Shown piece by piece: positions 25,372 through 34,579 of a DNA stretch of 64,000 nt. The position numbers were made by a program, and so were the translations under genes. How positions within the stretch are numbered: the stretch's first letter is position 1; the number at the start of each line of letters is the position of its first letter. The stretch is taken from contig JAFSRW010000063.1 of NCBI GenBank assembly GCA_017445925.1, forward strand, positions 1 to 64,000. Reading direction: 5' to 3'. Below the pieces are notes generated by a model. The model saw nothing but the letters and a program-made list of their open reading frames with translations. It ran no database searches and was not told the origin of the DNA. This stretch comes from Bacteroidaceae bacterium (GTDB taxonomy: Bacteria > Bacteroidota > Bacteroidia > Bacteroidales > Bacteroidaceae).

Positions 25372-25442
25372 TAGCTTAGTAGGTTGGTAGCTTAATAGGT
25401 TAGTAGCTTAATAGAAAAAAAGTTATCGTTAACGTTAACGTT
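25372..25442. repeat. 8-bp and 6-bp word repeats between the M15 peptidase and GH43
   Basis: TAGCTTAA and TAGGTTAG units alternate with an 8-bp period (25372-25414). They are followed by GTTATC and overlapping GTTAAC words (about 25421-25442) that supply the last residues and TAA stop (25435-25437) of the upstream peptidase gene. Confidence 0.75.
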
Positions 25443-26106
25443 GAAGATACTCCTCGAGGGTAATGCCACGAGCTGTGATGTCTTTGGCGAGTGCAACATC
25501 ATCGATATAACGGATGTGCCATGGTTCGTATGCATAGCCAGTGATATCTTCCTTGCCCTCCAGATAGCGAAGGATGAAGCCATAGTCGGCAAGTTTCGCA
25601 TGAATTTTAGCCCAGACTTCGGGATACTTTACCAAGTCTTCGTTGTAATACATGGTTTGGCCGTCAAGAATGAAGTATAAATCCAGAGCCAGTCCCGTAT
25701 GGTGTTCCGAATAGCCAGGCACAGCAACCGTCTTGACGGTATATTCCTCGCCATACTTAATTATATATCTATCCCAAATGTCCTGCTGCTCGGCAACGCT
25801 TCTGCGACCAGAGTCTAACTCTATGTCAACTCCCTCTTTGGCCAATGCTTCTTTCAGTTTTAAGTATGCTGCGTATGCCTTATACTCTGCTTCTACTTTA
25901 TCACCCACTGTATTAGTTATGGTCACTGTCTGTAAGGCACCCTCCCAGTATGCAGGTAACTTATGCGTCTTGTTTACCAGCACCAGATAGTCGATTTCTT
26001 GAACAACGGGATTGTCGTTTTCGGCAGTGGTACACGATGTGGTAATTAAACTGTTGCCGCAGATTGTCAGGATGACGGCAAGCATCGTTTTCTTAGTAAT
26101 TCCCAT
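25435..26106 (-). CDS. M15-family D-alanyl-D-alanine carboxypeptidase (VanY type)
   Basis: A likely periplasmic, membrane-anchored zinc peptidase that trims peptidoglycan stem peptides. The 223-aa protein has an N-terminal hydrophobic segment ending in a possible lipobox (ITTSC). The M15B motifs are present: DSGRRSVAEQQ, the zinc site SEHHTGLALD, and YEPWHIRY with the third His. The name VanY describes the family only; there is no vancomycin cluster nearby. Confidence 0.9.
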   Translation of the reverse strand: MGITKKTMLAVILTICGNSLITTSCTTAENDNPVVQEIDYLVLVNKTHKLPAYWEGALQTVTITNTVGDKVEAEYKAYAAYLKLKEALAKEGVDIELDSGRRSVAEQQDIWDRYIIKYGEEYTVKTVAVPGYSEHHTGLALDLYFILDGQTMYYNEDLVKYPEVWAKIHAKLADYGFILRYLEGKEDITGYAYEPWHIRYIDDVALAKDITARGITLEEYLQR

Positions 26107-26152
26107 GGTTTTTGTTGCTAATTATGATTAGATTATATTAATATTGTTAGTG

Positions 26153-26183
26153 CAAAGATATGAAGAAAAGTTGAAAATTGAAA
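26153..26183 (-). promoter_or_regulatory. candidate promoter of the M15 peptidase gene
   Basis: On the minus strand, TATCTTTG (26153-26160) fits the -7 box TAnnTTTG. After 19 nt comes TTTC (26180-26183), one base from the -33 TTTG. The -33 region lies within the TTGAAAG heptad tract. Confidence 0.5.
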
Positions 26184-26198
26184 GTTGAAAGTTGAAAA
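26171..26198. repeat. 7-bp words upstream of the M15 peptidase gene
   Basis: Four 7-bp units (TTGAAAA, TTGAAAG, TTGAAAG, TTGAAAA). They overlap the spacer and -33 region of the candidate promoter, so a change in unit number could alter promoter spacing. Confidence 0.8.
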
Positions 26199-26240
26199 TT
26201 ATTCTGTAGCTTTTGAAAAAAGTGCTAGCCGCCTATCTTC

Positions 26241-26341
26241 GAGACGAAGTTTCAAAAATACGAATAAGTGAGCGGAATACAAAATAAAATTGCTTTTATT
26301 TTTATTTCCAAGCGGAAGTATTTTAGAGACGAAGTTTCAAA
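26241..26341 (-). repeat. structured promoter-bearing repeat, copy 1
   Basis: Read on the minus strand: a GAAAC/GTCTC hairpin, a TTCC/GGAA hairpin (26306-26317), an A/T hairpin AAAATAAAA/TTTTATTTT (26281-26302), then TTTG (26280-26283), a 19-nt spacer containing CGCTCACTTATTCG, TATTTTTG (26253-26260) and a second GAAAC/GTCTC hairpin. The hairpin period is 85 bp. The same arrangement appears at 34333-34510 and 40997-41089. Confidence 0.75.
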
Positions 26342-26349
26342 GATGCAAA

Positions 26350-26383
26350 AATTAGGGCGCCTGCTTTCGCAAACGCCCCAATT
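26350..26383 (-). terminator. terminator of the GLUG-like protein gene
   Basis: On the minus strand a 15-bp stem AATTGGGGCGTTTGC closes with a GAAA tetraloop using a few G-U pairs, followed by TTTTGC. The mispairs would not be tolerated on the plus strand, so it acts for the minus-strand gene ending at 26493. Confidence 0.65.
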
Positions 26384-26388
26384 CTTAG

Positions 26389-26478
26389 TTTAGAGTTTAG
26401 TGTTTAGAGTTTAGAGAAGCCAACGGCCAATGGCTAACAGCCAAAGTTCTTGAACTCTTGAACTCTTTAACTTTTTTT
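26389..26478. repeat. chain of 7- and 8-bp words after the GLUG-like gene
   Basis: TTTAGAG units (26389-26416) pass directly into GCCAACG, GCCAATG, GCTAACA and GCCAAAG (26419-26446), then into 8-bp TCTTGAAC units. Three different words run together in one tract. With copy 1 of the structured repeat, the terminator and the 26171 words, this accounts for the whole 386-bp gene-free stretch 26107-26492. Confidence 0.8.
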
Positions 26479-26492
26479 TGTTAAGGTTTTCG

Positions 26493-29400
26493 TTACATAA
26501 CCACAACTTTCTTGCCGTTGATGATATTCAGACCCTTCTGCACCTTGCTCAGCCGCTGACCAGCCAGATTGTAGATACCGCCATTGTTAAGGTTAACGTT
26601 AACGTTATCGTTGAAGTCAACGTTTTCAATTCCATCCGGATCTTCATCTTCGTTGTGGTAGCCGAGAACATTATCATACAGAACCACCTTATGCGTTTTA
26701 TCCAGTACAGGATGAGCATCCTCGCCCAATGTCTGGTACCAAACAGCATTCTCGCCCTGGTTGTCACCATTCAGTTTGTAGCAGATTTCACCGCTTGCCA
26801 ACTGAGCATCAGTAGCCTTTGTACCACGCTCAATAGCACGTGGAATCAAGCTCTGCTCTGCATAGTAAACATTATTGACCGTGCAGCCATTACGTGAGAG
26901 TACGTCAGAAGGATATGAGGCAGGTTCTGCGGCAGTATCATACTTAGAAAGAACCAGGACATTAGTGAGAGTAAGGCTTCCGTCGCGCCAGCCACATACA
27001 CCTCCGAAAGAGTTTGCATTCGGAGCGATGACAGTACAGTTGATGAGACAGTTGCTGACAGTAACATTTCCACCACCTCTGCTACACCCCGTGATACCAC
27101 CACTGGTAGCGTCACCTTCCATGTCATTGTGCATAACAACGGCAATCTCGCAGTTCTCAATCTTTGTAGAGCCTGATGTATAGCGAGTAAGACCGCCCAT
27201 GCGCTGCATATCGCCGTAGTATTCACCTGTCAGTTTCAGATTCTTGACGGTGGCGTTTTCCAGCTCGTAGAATAGAGCACAGCCACGTCCGCCTAAGAAC
27301 TTGATATAAACGTTCTCCAAAGCATGGCCCTGACCGTCAAGTGTACCACTATAGTTAATACCACTATCATTGGTTCCTTCGGTATTATTGCCGAAAGGCT
27401 GCATCCCAATGCCTATCATATCGATGTCATTCACAAGCTTCGCCTTGATAGAGTGGTTATAATTAAGGAATAGGGCGCGATATGCAACGAACTGCTCGGG
27501 AGTGGAGATGAGGTAGTAGCCATCGTTATCCACTTCAGGCACAATGTTGGCAAGGGCCACAGCTACTTCACCTTCCATTGCTGTGGAAGGATTCAGAGCC
27601 TCTTCCGTGCTGTAAGTTCCGTCGCGGAATGCTGAAAGCATTGCTTGGGCAGCTTCGAAAATAGCATCACGATCTGCTTCACTGAATACCATTTCACCAG
27701 TTTCGTACCACTCGCCTTCATCGTCCTTTGCAACCAAAGGCAGATTTCCGCCCTCGATGTATTCAAGTGTAGATGCAAATTTGTAAAGGTCAACGTAAGC
27801 ACGCTTGCCTTCGTAAACTTCCTGGAAGGTTTCAGAGAACTGTTTTGCAAGATTGGCCTTAGCTTCAACAGTCTCTGCTGCGTCAATTGCACCGATGATT
27901 TCATGAAGCTTTCTTTTCAGTTCAGCAGGGAAGTTTGGACTTGCATTGGGATCATCGAAGTCTTCATCAATGGTGTAATCGATGATAGCCTGAGCACGGG
28001 CTTTCATGTTCTCAAGCACAGTACCGAGAGCATCGCCAGCCTCTTCTCCACAGTAAACAACCTTGATGGGTCCCCAACCAGCCCAGTCGTTGCTGTACTT
28101 GGTACCTTGGCTCTTGATGCCGATGGTGAGTTTGCCATCCTCACCTACATATGCAATGGTGTATGCCTGATAGCGCTTTGCATTTGCTGCAGCAGCCATT
28201 CCATAAGGACCATGAACGGCAAAGCCGAGGAGTTCAGCGCCATTGTTTTCTGCCTGTTCCTCATCGGTAGAGGAGAAGTCATCGTAAATGGGGAGGTCCA
28301 GAGCACCCAGACCATGCAGGTTGCAGTTCACCTGATCGATGGTATCAGCAACGGCAATGTAGTCCTCAATGACAGCGGGGAAGTAGTTGAAGATGCCGTT
28401 GGCATAAACACCTGCAGAATAGTTGGTGCTGTAGCGGTTGTTACTGGGACGGAAGGCTCCGCTCAAGCCTACAAGGTAGTAACCTGACTTCATGCCTTCA
28501 ACAGTCTGATACATATCGCCTGTTCTGTTCCATGCCTCAACGCCAACAATATCCTTTCCGTTTTCATCTTTAACTGTGCCATAAGCATTGCACCAAGCAC
28601 CACTCCAATATTCTGTGTTCTTCTTTGCGAAGTCGCTATTGGGAATCAGCCAGCTAATGTCAGTGCCAGGAACATAATCCTCAGCAATGGCATGCTTCAG
28701 CCACTCGTCAACACGCTCCATCTCGGCTTGGATTTCCTCAGCGGTAGCGGTATGCTCTTCGATGATATATGCGTAGGTGCCGAGAGGATTGTCCTCATTG
28801 GGCTCGTCATTCTCGGAGAGATAAGCTTCGAGAGAGGTACGGAGGTTGCCAGAGAAGGTCTGGTCATTCTCGAGGAATGTCTTCACCTCTTCGCACTTGT
28901 CGATATAGGCCTGATATACCGCAGCGTTCTTCTGAACGGCAGCCTTCATAGCATCCAGGGCATCGTAAGCATCAGCAAGGCCGATAATAGTAGTAGCACT
29001 ACCCAGAGCCTCAGCTACGCTCTTCCATTCGTCAAGTAATGCCTGAGTGGCAATGATGTCTTCTGCAGCCTTCTCCTCCTCGTAAGACTGAATCACAGGA
29101 GCAATGCCCTTGATGTCTTCATCTTTCGTGGCAGTGAAGTACTGTTCTGCACCATAAATAACTATACCATGTGTGGGGAATGGCAAAGGATTCTCATCAG
29201 TACCGATAGTCTGATACCAAACGGGATTACGGAACTGACTGCCGTTTGCCTTCCATGCGAGGGAACCGGATGCAATATCTGCCTCAGGTAGGAAAGTTAC
29301 ATCTTCAGGATTACTGTCATAACCAGTCTCCGTAACGCCAGAACCTTCCAAGGCATAGCAGTTCTTGATAACAACGGTATTATAATTGGGGTGACGAGCC

Positions 29401-32201
29401 CAGCTGCGAGCAGGGTCGGGGTATTCATCTATCGTACCCATAGCGAAGCAGTTGGTTACCTCGGCATACTGACCCAGCCAGCCAGAGAACAAGCCATTCT
29501 CTGTATGGGTGTCGTTGAGGACATGAACATTGCCAATGAAACCACAATTGCTGATAGTCATGTGGCAAGCAGAACCCATAGCGCAACCAAAGAGGCCTGC
29601 ACCGTTGGTACCGCCATCCACTGTTGCATCGCCCATATTCAGCACACCGCTGATGGTGATGTGACCTGGCCAGTTGGCCGACATGCCTACGACACCTGTG
29701 TAACCCTGACCCAGGATAGAGCATGTCTTGTCCAGCACCACATTCTTTACAAATACGCCTTCTGCTGCCCGGGCGTCTTCTGCGCTAAGTCCGCCAAAAC
29801 CATTTGACGGCTGGCTGTTCATAACACCGATAAGACCTGCACCCCTCTTTCCTGGCAAATTGATTTCCAGGTTACTGATGGTGTGGTACTGGCCATCGAA
29901 ATTGCCATAGAAAGGAGTAGTCTCATTACCGATTTGAGGATAGCTGCGATCGGGATAGGTAGCACTGTAATCTTCCATGTCGATATCGGCAGTCAGACGA
30001 GCGCTGACACCCAAGTTCACCTCGGCAGCATAGTGGGCCCACCACATAAGCTGAGCGGCATTGCCAATCTCGTACCAGCCATCCACAGGACTCATGTAGT
30101 TCTCATCCAAATGACCGCAAATAGTACAGATTCCGTCACTAAATTGATGGCTGGGGACAATGGCAGTATAGGTATTTGAATATGTTACTTCGCCTATAGG
30201 CTTGCCGTCGCAACCATAGTCTTCAGCAGAGGTGTAAACAAGTGCACCCTCCTTCTTAATAGGCATTGGGTATTCGTCCTCGCCAATCTTCTGATAGAAG
30301 CGGTCCAGTCCTTCCTCCTTACCATTCAGCAAATAGGCAAGTTCGCCACTCTTAACGGCATCTTCATTCTCTAAAAGGGTGTACAAGGATACATCCCCAC
30401 TTTCATTATAATTATGAAGGCTGAAAACGTTCTTGCTAATAATCCTGCCCGGATTACGGGAGATAGTCTGCGTGTCACCGCCTACGTTGTTAATCGTTCC
30501 GATGAAAGCACAGTTGGTTAAATAGTTGGTACCATTGGCCCAACCGCAGATACCGCCCACGGCTTCTGAACCTTCTACACCGTTGATATCGCCAGCGTAA
30601 ATACAGTTCTCCAGAGTTGTATTGGTGCCACCACAGTTAAAGATACCACCGTGCGAGCAGTCACCCTCATGTGTTGTGTTGATGGTCACATCGGAGAAGA
30701 CATTCAGAACCTTATTGTTGCTACCATAGTCACGGCCGAATACAGAGCCGGCATTTCGTGCGCTTGTGCTGATTGTTCCGTGTAGGATAAGGTCCTTGAT
30801 GGTTGTACCGCCGTTAGTGTTATACCATTTGGGGATGAGGGCAGCATAATCTTCGTTGAGGTCCACCATCTCGATGGTAAGGGTGTGCCCCTGACCATCT
30901 ATACCACCCTCTATCCAACCATTGTTGTTGAAGATAAGTTGGCCGGGCTCGGATTTGCACGTTACGTCGTTCGCAAGTTTCATGTTGTACTTTAAGCCGT
31001 TATGGAAACGGTTCCATGTTTCTATCACGAAGAAATCTTCTCCCTTGTTGATAACGAATGCCCTCTCTTGGAGGTCAAATTGCTGGGGATCGTTTAAGTC
31101 GAAGTAGTTCCAGTTGAACTGTCCGCAAGTGGTGCAGACACCATACTTGTCGTAAGTATGAGGTGTTGCTATAGCATTGCTTGGAGTGTTGCTGTAGGTA
31201 AGAGCCTCTGTAGAGGTACCCTTACAATCAGTTGCACCAGAAGCATAAACCTGACCTTCGGAACGGAAGACAGCCGGAACAGGGTAGGGGTCTGTGCCTA
31301 TGTTCTGTTTCCAGCGGATTTGGCTCTGGTCGCTGTTCAGCATAAAGCAGGCCTTACCGCTTGCCACGTCTTCGGGAGTCACCACGGTTGTTCCCTTGTT
31401 CAGGAAGCCCCAGTCGTCGGTGACGTAGTTGTTGGCAACGGCACTCGTGGGACGGTTGGTGTAGCTGTTTTCGTTATAGGACTCAAGGTCAATAACAGCC
31501 AACTTATCGTCCCCTCGTATGAGGCCTGCGCTCTTACCGTCAGAAGTGTCAAAGTTATAATCATCATTGATAACCAGACAGTTTACAATGTGGCATCGCT
31601 CAGCGTCAGCCCATGCAGCCACACCACCGAACTTGTGTGAATTCGGGGCATTGACAATAACCTTAGAAACACAGTTGTCAATCACGCAATGCATGTTACA
31701 CTGACCTACAAAGCCGGCAGCACTGGCATCAGCCAGTTCCTTGGTACATGTGATGTTCAGGTCGGCCCAGCAGTCGCGGATGATACCACCGTTGTAGTTG
31801 GTGATACCGGCTGCATGCTGTCTCTCTGTGGAGATGGAGCCTTGTACCTTCAGTCTCTTGATAATGGCGTATCGACCGATAGAACGGAAGAGCGCCGGAC
31901 CCTGATTGTCCTTTGTTCCGTCGGCGAAGTCGATGGTGATGGTATGTCCGTTACCGTCAAAGACGCCCACATATTCACCATTATAAATCTTGTAGGTGTC
32001 GATGTCGGTGCCTAGGTCAATGTCAGCCTTCAGGATGGCATTGGCACCTTTCTCACCACCATTCACTAGGGCAGCGAACTCAGCAAAGTCCGCAGCCGAT
32101 CCAATCTGGTACACGTCATTGACCTTGTCAAGCGCATACGCAGAAGTACTTATAACCATCAGAATGGTCATAAAGCACAAGTAAAGTAGCTTTTTTCTCA
32201 T
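26493..32201 (-). CDS. giant GLUG-like repeat surface protein
   Basis: A secreted protein of about 1902 aa. The start at 32201 gives MRKKLLYLCFMTILMVISTSAYA, a clean signal peptide. It has at least three large modules, each opening with a phrase like VYQIGSAADFAEFAALVNGG or GWYEIGNAAQLMWWAHYAAE, followed by GLUG-like beta-helix repeats (GTISTSARNAGSVFG, GGICGWANGTNY). Cys-rich linkers CTTCGQ and CTICGH precede two modules. A helical region rich in Ala and Glu lies around residues 1060-1200. The end IYNLAGQRLSKVQKGLNI resembles Prevotella secretion tails. Adhesin or glycan-binding roles are inference. In-frame (AACGTT) words encode NDNVNVNLNN near the end. Confidence 0.8.
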   Translation of the reverse strand: MRKKLLYLCFMTILMVISTSAYALDKVNDVYQIGSAADFAEFAALVNGGEKGANAILKADIDLGTDIDTYKIYNGEYVGVFDGNGHTITIDFADGTKDNQGPALFRSIGRYAIIKRLKVQGSISTERQHAAGITNYNGGIIRDCWADLNITCTKELADASAAGFVGQCNMHCVIDNCVSKVIVNAPNSHKFGGVAAWADAERCHIVNCLVINDDYNFDTSDGKSAGLIRGDDKLAVIDLESYNENSYTNRPTSAVANNYVTDDWGFLNKGTTVVTPEDVASGKACFMLNSDQSQIRWKQNIGTDPYPVPAVFRSEGQVYASGATDCKGTSTEALTYSNTPSNAIATPHTYDKYGVCTTCGQFNWNYFDLNDPQQFDLQERAFVINKGEDFFVIETWNRFHNGLKYNMKLANDVTCKSEPGQLIFNNNGWIEGGIDGQGHTLTIEMVDLNEDYAALIPKWYNTNGGTTIKDLILHGTISTSARNAGSVFGRDYGSNNKVLNVFSDVTINTTHEGDCSHGGIFNCGGTNTTLENCIYAGDINGVEGSEAVGGICGWANGTNYLTNCAFIGTINNVGGDTQTISRNPGRIISKNVFSLHNYNESGDVSLYTLLENEDAVKSGELAYLLNGKEEGLDRFYQKIGEDEYPMPIKKEGALVYTSAEDYGCDGKPIGEVTYSNTYTAIVPSHQFSDGICTICGHLDENYMSPVDGWYEIGNAAQLMWWAHYAAEVNLGVSARLTADIDMEDYSATYPDRSYPQIGNETTPFYGNFDGQYHTISNLEINLPGKRGAGLIGVMNSQPSNGFGGLSAEDARAAEGVFVKNVVLDKTCSILGQGYTGVVGMSANWPGHITISGVLNMGDATVDGGTNGAGLFGCAMGSACHMTISNCGFIGNVHVLNDTHTENGLFSGWLGQYAEVTNCFAMGTIDEYPDPARSWARHPNYNTVVIKNCYALEGSGVTETGYDSNPEDVTFLPEADIASGSLAWKANGSQFRNPVWYQTIGTDENPLPFPTHGIVIYGAEQYFTATKDEDIKGIAPVIQSYEEEKAAEDIIATQALLDEWKSVAEALGSATTIIGLADAYDALDAMKAAVQKNAAVYQAYIDKCEEVKTFLENDQTFSGNLRTSLEAYLSENDEPNEDNPLGTYAYIIEEHTATAEEIQAEMERVDEWLKHAIAEDYVPGTDISWLIPNSDFAKKNTEYWSGAWCNAYGTVKDENGKDIVGVEAWNRTGDMYQTVEGMKSGYYLVGLSGAFRPSNNRYSTNYSAGVYANGIFNYFPAVIEDYIAVADTIDQVNCNLHGLGALDLPIYDDFSSTDEEQAENNGAELLGFAVHGPYGMAAAANAKRYQAYTIAYVGEDGKLTIGIKSQGTKYSNDWAGWGPIKVVYCGEEAGDALGTVLENMKARAQAIIDYTIDEDFDDPNASPNFPAELKRKLHEIIGAIDAAETVEAKANLAKQFSETFQEVYEGKRAYVDLYKFASTLEYIEGGNLPLVAKDDEGEWYETGEMVFSEADRDAIFEAAQAMLSAFRDGTYSTEEALNPSTAMEGEVAVALANIVPEVDNDGYYLISTPEQFVAYRALFLNYNHSIKAKLVNDIDMIGIGMQPFGNNTEGTNDSGINYSGTLDGQGHALENVYIKFLGGRGCALFYELENATVKNLKLTGEYYGDMQRMGGLTRYTSGSTKIENCEIAVVMHNDMEGDATSGGITGCSRGGGNVTVSNCLINCTVIAPNANSFGGVCGWRDGSLTLTNVLVLSKYDTAAEPASYPSDVLSRNGCTVNNVYYAEQSLIPRAIERGTKATDAQLASGEICYKLNGDNQGENAVWYQTLGEDAHPVLDKTHKVVLYDNVLGYHNEDEDPDGIENVDFNDNVNVNLNNGGIYNLAGQRLSKVQKGLNIINGKKVVVM

Positions 32202-32255
32202 TGAATAAAGAATTAAAATTAACAAATATAATGTATAATGTATATTTTCCCGCTG

Positions 32256-32263
32256 CAAAAGTA
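32256..32263 (-). promoter_or_regulatory. candidate -7 box of the GLUG-like gene
   Basis: On the minus strand TACTTTTG fits TAnnTTTG, about 55 bp before the start codon at 32201. At the 19-nt spacing the upstream tetramer is GTTG, one base from TTTG. Confidence 0.5.
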
Positions 32264-32370
32264 GTGATAATTTTCTAATGTTCAACCCTTTTCAGGCAAG
32301 TTTTTTTTAAGGCGGATATATGATGCAAAGTGAATTCATGAACACGGCAAAAATAATACAACTCTTAAAT

Positions 32371-32399
32371 GGTTATAGGTTATTGGTTATAGGTTATAG
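32371..32399. repeat. 7-bp GGTTATA words
   Basis: Four units (GGTTATA, GGTTATT, GGTTATA, GGTTATA) upstream of the GLUG-like gene. With the palindromes at 32437 (TGAGTTAACTCA) and 32553-32608 they are the only structures seen in the 493-bp gene-free stretch 32202-32694. Confidence 0.8.
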
Positions 32400-32552
32400 A
32401 TGACCTTAACGCTATAACGTGACGTACATAATGCAGTGAGTTAACTCATGACATGTATCGAGTTAAGTCCCTGTTTTTGGGGTATATTTTTGTACTAAAA
32501 AATAAACATGCAGAATATCTGCTTTTTCTACACCAAAAGACCCTCAAAAAGC

Positions 32553-32608
32553 TGGCTCGAGCCAAATAGGGAAATGGCTCTAGCCAAAAGGGGCAATGGC
32601 TCGAGCCA
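32553..32608. promoter_or_regulatory. array of three palindromes phased at 22 bp
   Basis: TGGCTCGAGCCA (32553-32564), TGGCTCTAGCCA (32575-32586, near-palindrome) and TGGCTCGAGCCA (32597-32608) are spaced exactly 22 bp start to start, about two helix turns. Equal phasing on one face of DNA suggests a dimeric regulator binding cooperatively. The array lies between the 3' end of GH43 and the promoter of the GLUG-like gene. Confidence 0.6.
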
Positions 32609-32694
32609 TTTTGGGCATACCCTAAAGGGCACTGAAATAATCGCTTGAGTTTGGAGCCTTTTTTTATTCCCTTTCCATGTTGATTCTGTCGTTC

Positions 32695-34242
32695 TTAGTA
32701 TTTAACTGGCGTATAGTGGAGGAAGTCAAACCATGCTGTATTTCCATCATCGCCTCCCTCGGCAAACAGACCCAGATAGGTGCCGGTAAAGCCACCTTGT
32801 GTTTCGGTGCTCAAATAGCGTGTATCCATCTTTCCTGCCTCTTGGTAATGCTGCCCGTCGGTGGAATAGTAAAAGTAATACATTTCTGCCGTTCCCTTTA
32901 CACGAAGGTATACTATATTGTCGCTGAGCGTGGTTATCTCTTGCTGATGGAGGAGGGTTCCCAAGCGGAAATCGAGGCAGAGCTTATTGCCGCGAGCATA
33001 GAGGTCGTAGTGCCCCTGTGGTCCCCTGAAGACGGTCAGTCCGGCTTTTGGAGCGCCAATACGCAAACAAGTGGTGGCCTGGAAATTAATATGCTGCTGA
33101 CGAATGCCTACAAACGAGGGTGAGCCGTTCCCGTCGAGTGTCTGCACAGAGGGTTTGATTCCAAGCCAGCCTTTGCGAGCACTGAGCGTATAGCGTGTGC
33201 TGTCGGGGTTGCGAAGATAGTTCCATTCCGGTCCCAACTCTGATTCGTTGAAATCATAATTAGTGGTGTGTGTCACGGGATGTTGCGGCAGGGTCTTCGC
33301 TTTCATTTCCTCGCTGATGGTTCCGTTGCCGTTCACCACTGGCCAGCCCTTATCGTTCCAGGTGACAGGAGCCAGGAAAGTCTCTCGACCCAACAGGTGG
33401 TGTGTACCCGTCTGTGGACGGAAGGCCAGACATACTAACCACCAGGAACCGTTGTGTGCCTGTATCAAGTCTCCGTGCCCTGTACCTTGGATGGGGCTCA
33501 TTTGTGTTTCTTGGTTGATATGTGTCAGAATGGGGTTGGCTGGGTTGCTTTCATAGGGGCCGTAGATCTGTTTGCTGCGTGCAATGGTAATTTTATGGCC
33601 GTATTCTGTCCCGCCTTCAGAGATAAGCAGATAATACATACCGTCCTTCTTATAGATATGAGGGCCTTCGGGGTAGCGTCCGCCTGTACCTCCCCAGATG
33701 AGTTTCGAGGGGGTCAAGGTCTTTCCCGTCATGGGATCTATCTCGCAGAGCCAGATGGCATTGTCAGGATTGCTCACCATATAGCACTTGCCGTTCTCGA
33801 AGTAGAGCGAGGGGTCGATACCGCCCTGTTCCAGCCATACGGGCTCTGACCATCCCTTGGAGAGGTCACGTGTATAGACAAGGAAATTACCTTTGTCCGT
33901 TACGTTAGTGGTTATCATGTAGAATACGCCGTCGTTATACCTGATGGTGGGCGCATAGATGCCTCCTGAAGGATAGCATCCCCCCAACTCAAGCTGCGAA
34001 CGGCGGGTCAGTACATTGCCAATCTGCTGCCAGTTCACCAAATCACGACTATGGAACAGGGGCACTCCAGGAAAGAACTCGAAGCTGCTGTTCACCAGAT
34101 AATAATCGCTGTCAACGCGGCAGATACTGGGGTCTGGATAGAAACCGGGTATCACAGGATTCCTGTACTCCATCTGCTGGGCACTGACTGTTGCTGTGGC
34201 AACCATCAATGCAACAAAGAGAAAAAACCTTTTATTCATCAT
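32695..34242 (-). CDS. GH43 beta-xylosidase/alpha-L-arabinofuranosidase-like
   Basis: A secreted 515-aa glycoside hydrolase of family 43. After a signal peptide (FFLFVALMVATATVSA) the propeller opens with NPVIPGFYPDPSICRV, whose Asp is the general base. GGIDPSLYFENGKCYM and the Glu of YPEGPHIYKKDGMYY follow. The last ~190 residues form the beta-sandwich domain typical of beta-xylosidases (YDFNESELGPEWNYL, FVGIRQQH). Likely activity is on xylan or arabinoxylan side chains, but substrate cannot be fixed by sequence alone. Confidence 0.9.
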   Translation of the reverse strand: MMNKRFFLFVALMVATATVSAQQMEYRNPVIPGFYPDPSICRVDSDYYLVNSSFEFFPGVPLFHSRDLVNWQQIGNVLTRRSQLELGGCYPSGGIYAPTIRYNDGVFYMITTNVTDKGNFLVYTRDLSKGWSEPVWLEQGGIDPSLYFENGKCYMVSNPDNAIWLCEIDPMTGKTLTPSKLIWGGTGGRYPEGPHIYKKDGMYYLLISEGGTEYGHKITIARSKQIYGPYESNPANPILTHINQETQMSPIQGTGHGDLIQAHNGSWWLVCLAFRPQTGTHHLLGRETFLAPVTWNDKGWPVVNGNGTISEEMKAKTLPQHPVTHTTNYDFNESELGPEWNYLRNPDSTRYTLSARKGWLGIKPSVQTLDGNGSPSFVGIRQQHINFQATTCLRIGAPKAGLTVFRGPQGHYDLYARGNKLCLDFRLGTLLHQQEITTLSDNIVYLRVKGTAEMYYFYYSTDGQHYQEAGKMDTRYLSTETQGGFTGTYLGLFAEGGDDGNTAWFDFLHYTPVKY

Positions 34243-34332
34243 GTTTTAATTATTTTTGCGAATATAATAATTATGATTTTAATAAAACAAACAAATCGTG
34301 ATTTTTTTTGTTTATCTCTCACTTAATCGTAA

Positions 34333-34510
34333 CATTGAGACTTGTCTCTAAGTTACTTCCGCTCGGAAAAGAAAAGAAAAACAAGCTTTTCTTTTGCTTT
34401 TCTCTCACTTATTCGTAACATTGAGACTTTGTCTCTAAGTTACTTCCGCTCGGAAAAGAAAAGAAAAACAAGCTTTTCTTTTGCTTTTCTCTCACTTATT
34501 CGTAACTTTG
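34333..34510 (+). repeat. structured promoter-bearing repeat, tandem copies 2 and 3
   Basis: Two tandem units of 86 bp (34333-34418) and 87 bp (34419-34505), with a partial unit before them (from about 34300). Each has a GAGAC/GTCTC hairpin, a TTCC-GCTC-GGAA hairpin, an AAAAGAAAA/TTTTCTTTT hairpin and the sequence CTCACTTATTCGTAA. The last unit ends in a full promoter: TTTG (34480-34483), 19 nt, TAACTTTG (34503-34510). In the earlier units the -7 box is TAACATTG. Nothing else was seen in 34243-34579. Confidence 0.8.
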
Positions 34511-34579
34511 CTCACCTGATAATTGAATTTGTGTGTTTAACATGGGCAAATAATTCTGAATTGTATTGTGATAATCCCT

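Noticed and set aside
26493..32201. Several open frames of 100-280 codons on the plus strand inside the giant gene.
   Set aside because: They lie antisense to a protein with a clean signal peptide and repeats, have no family motifs, and follow from its codon bias.
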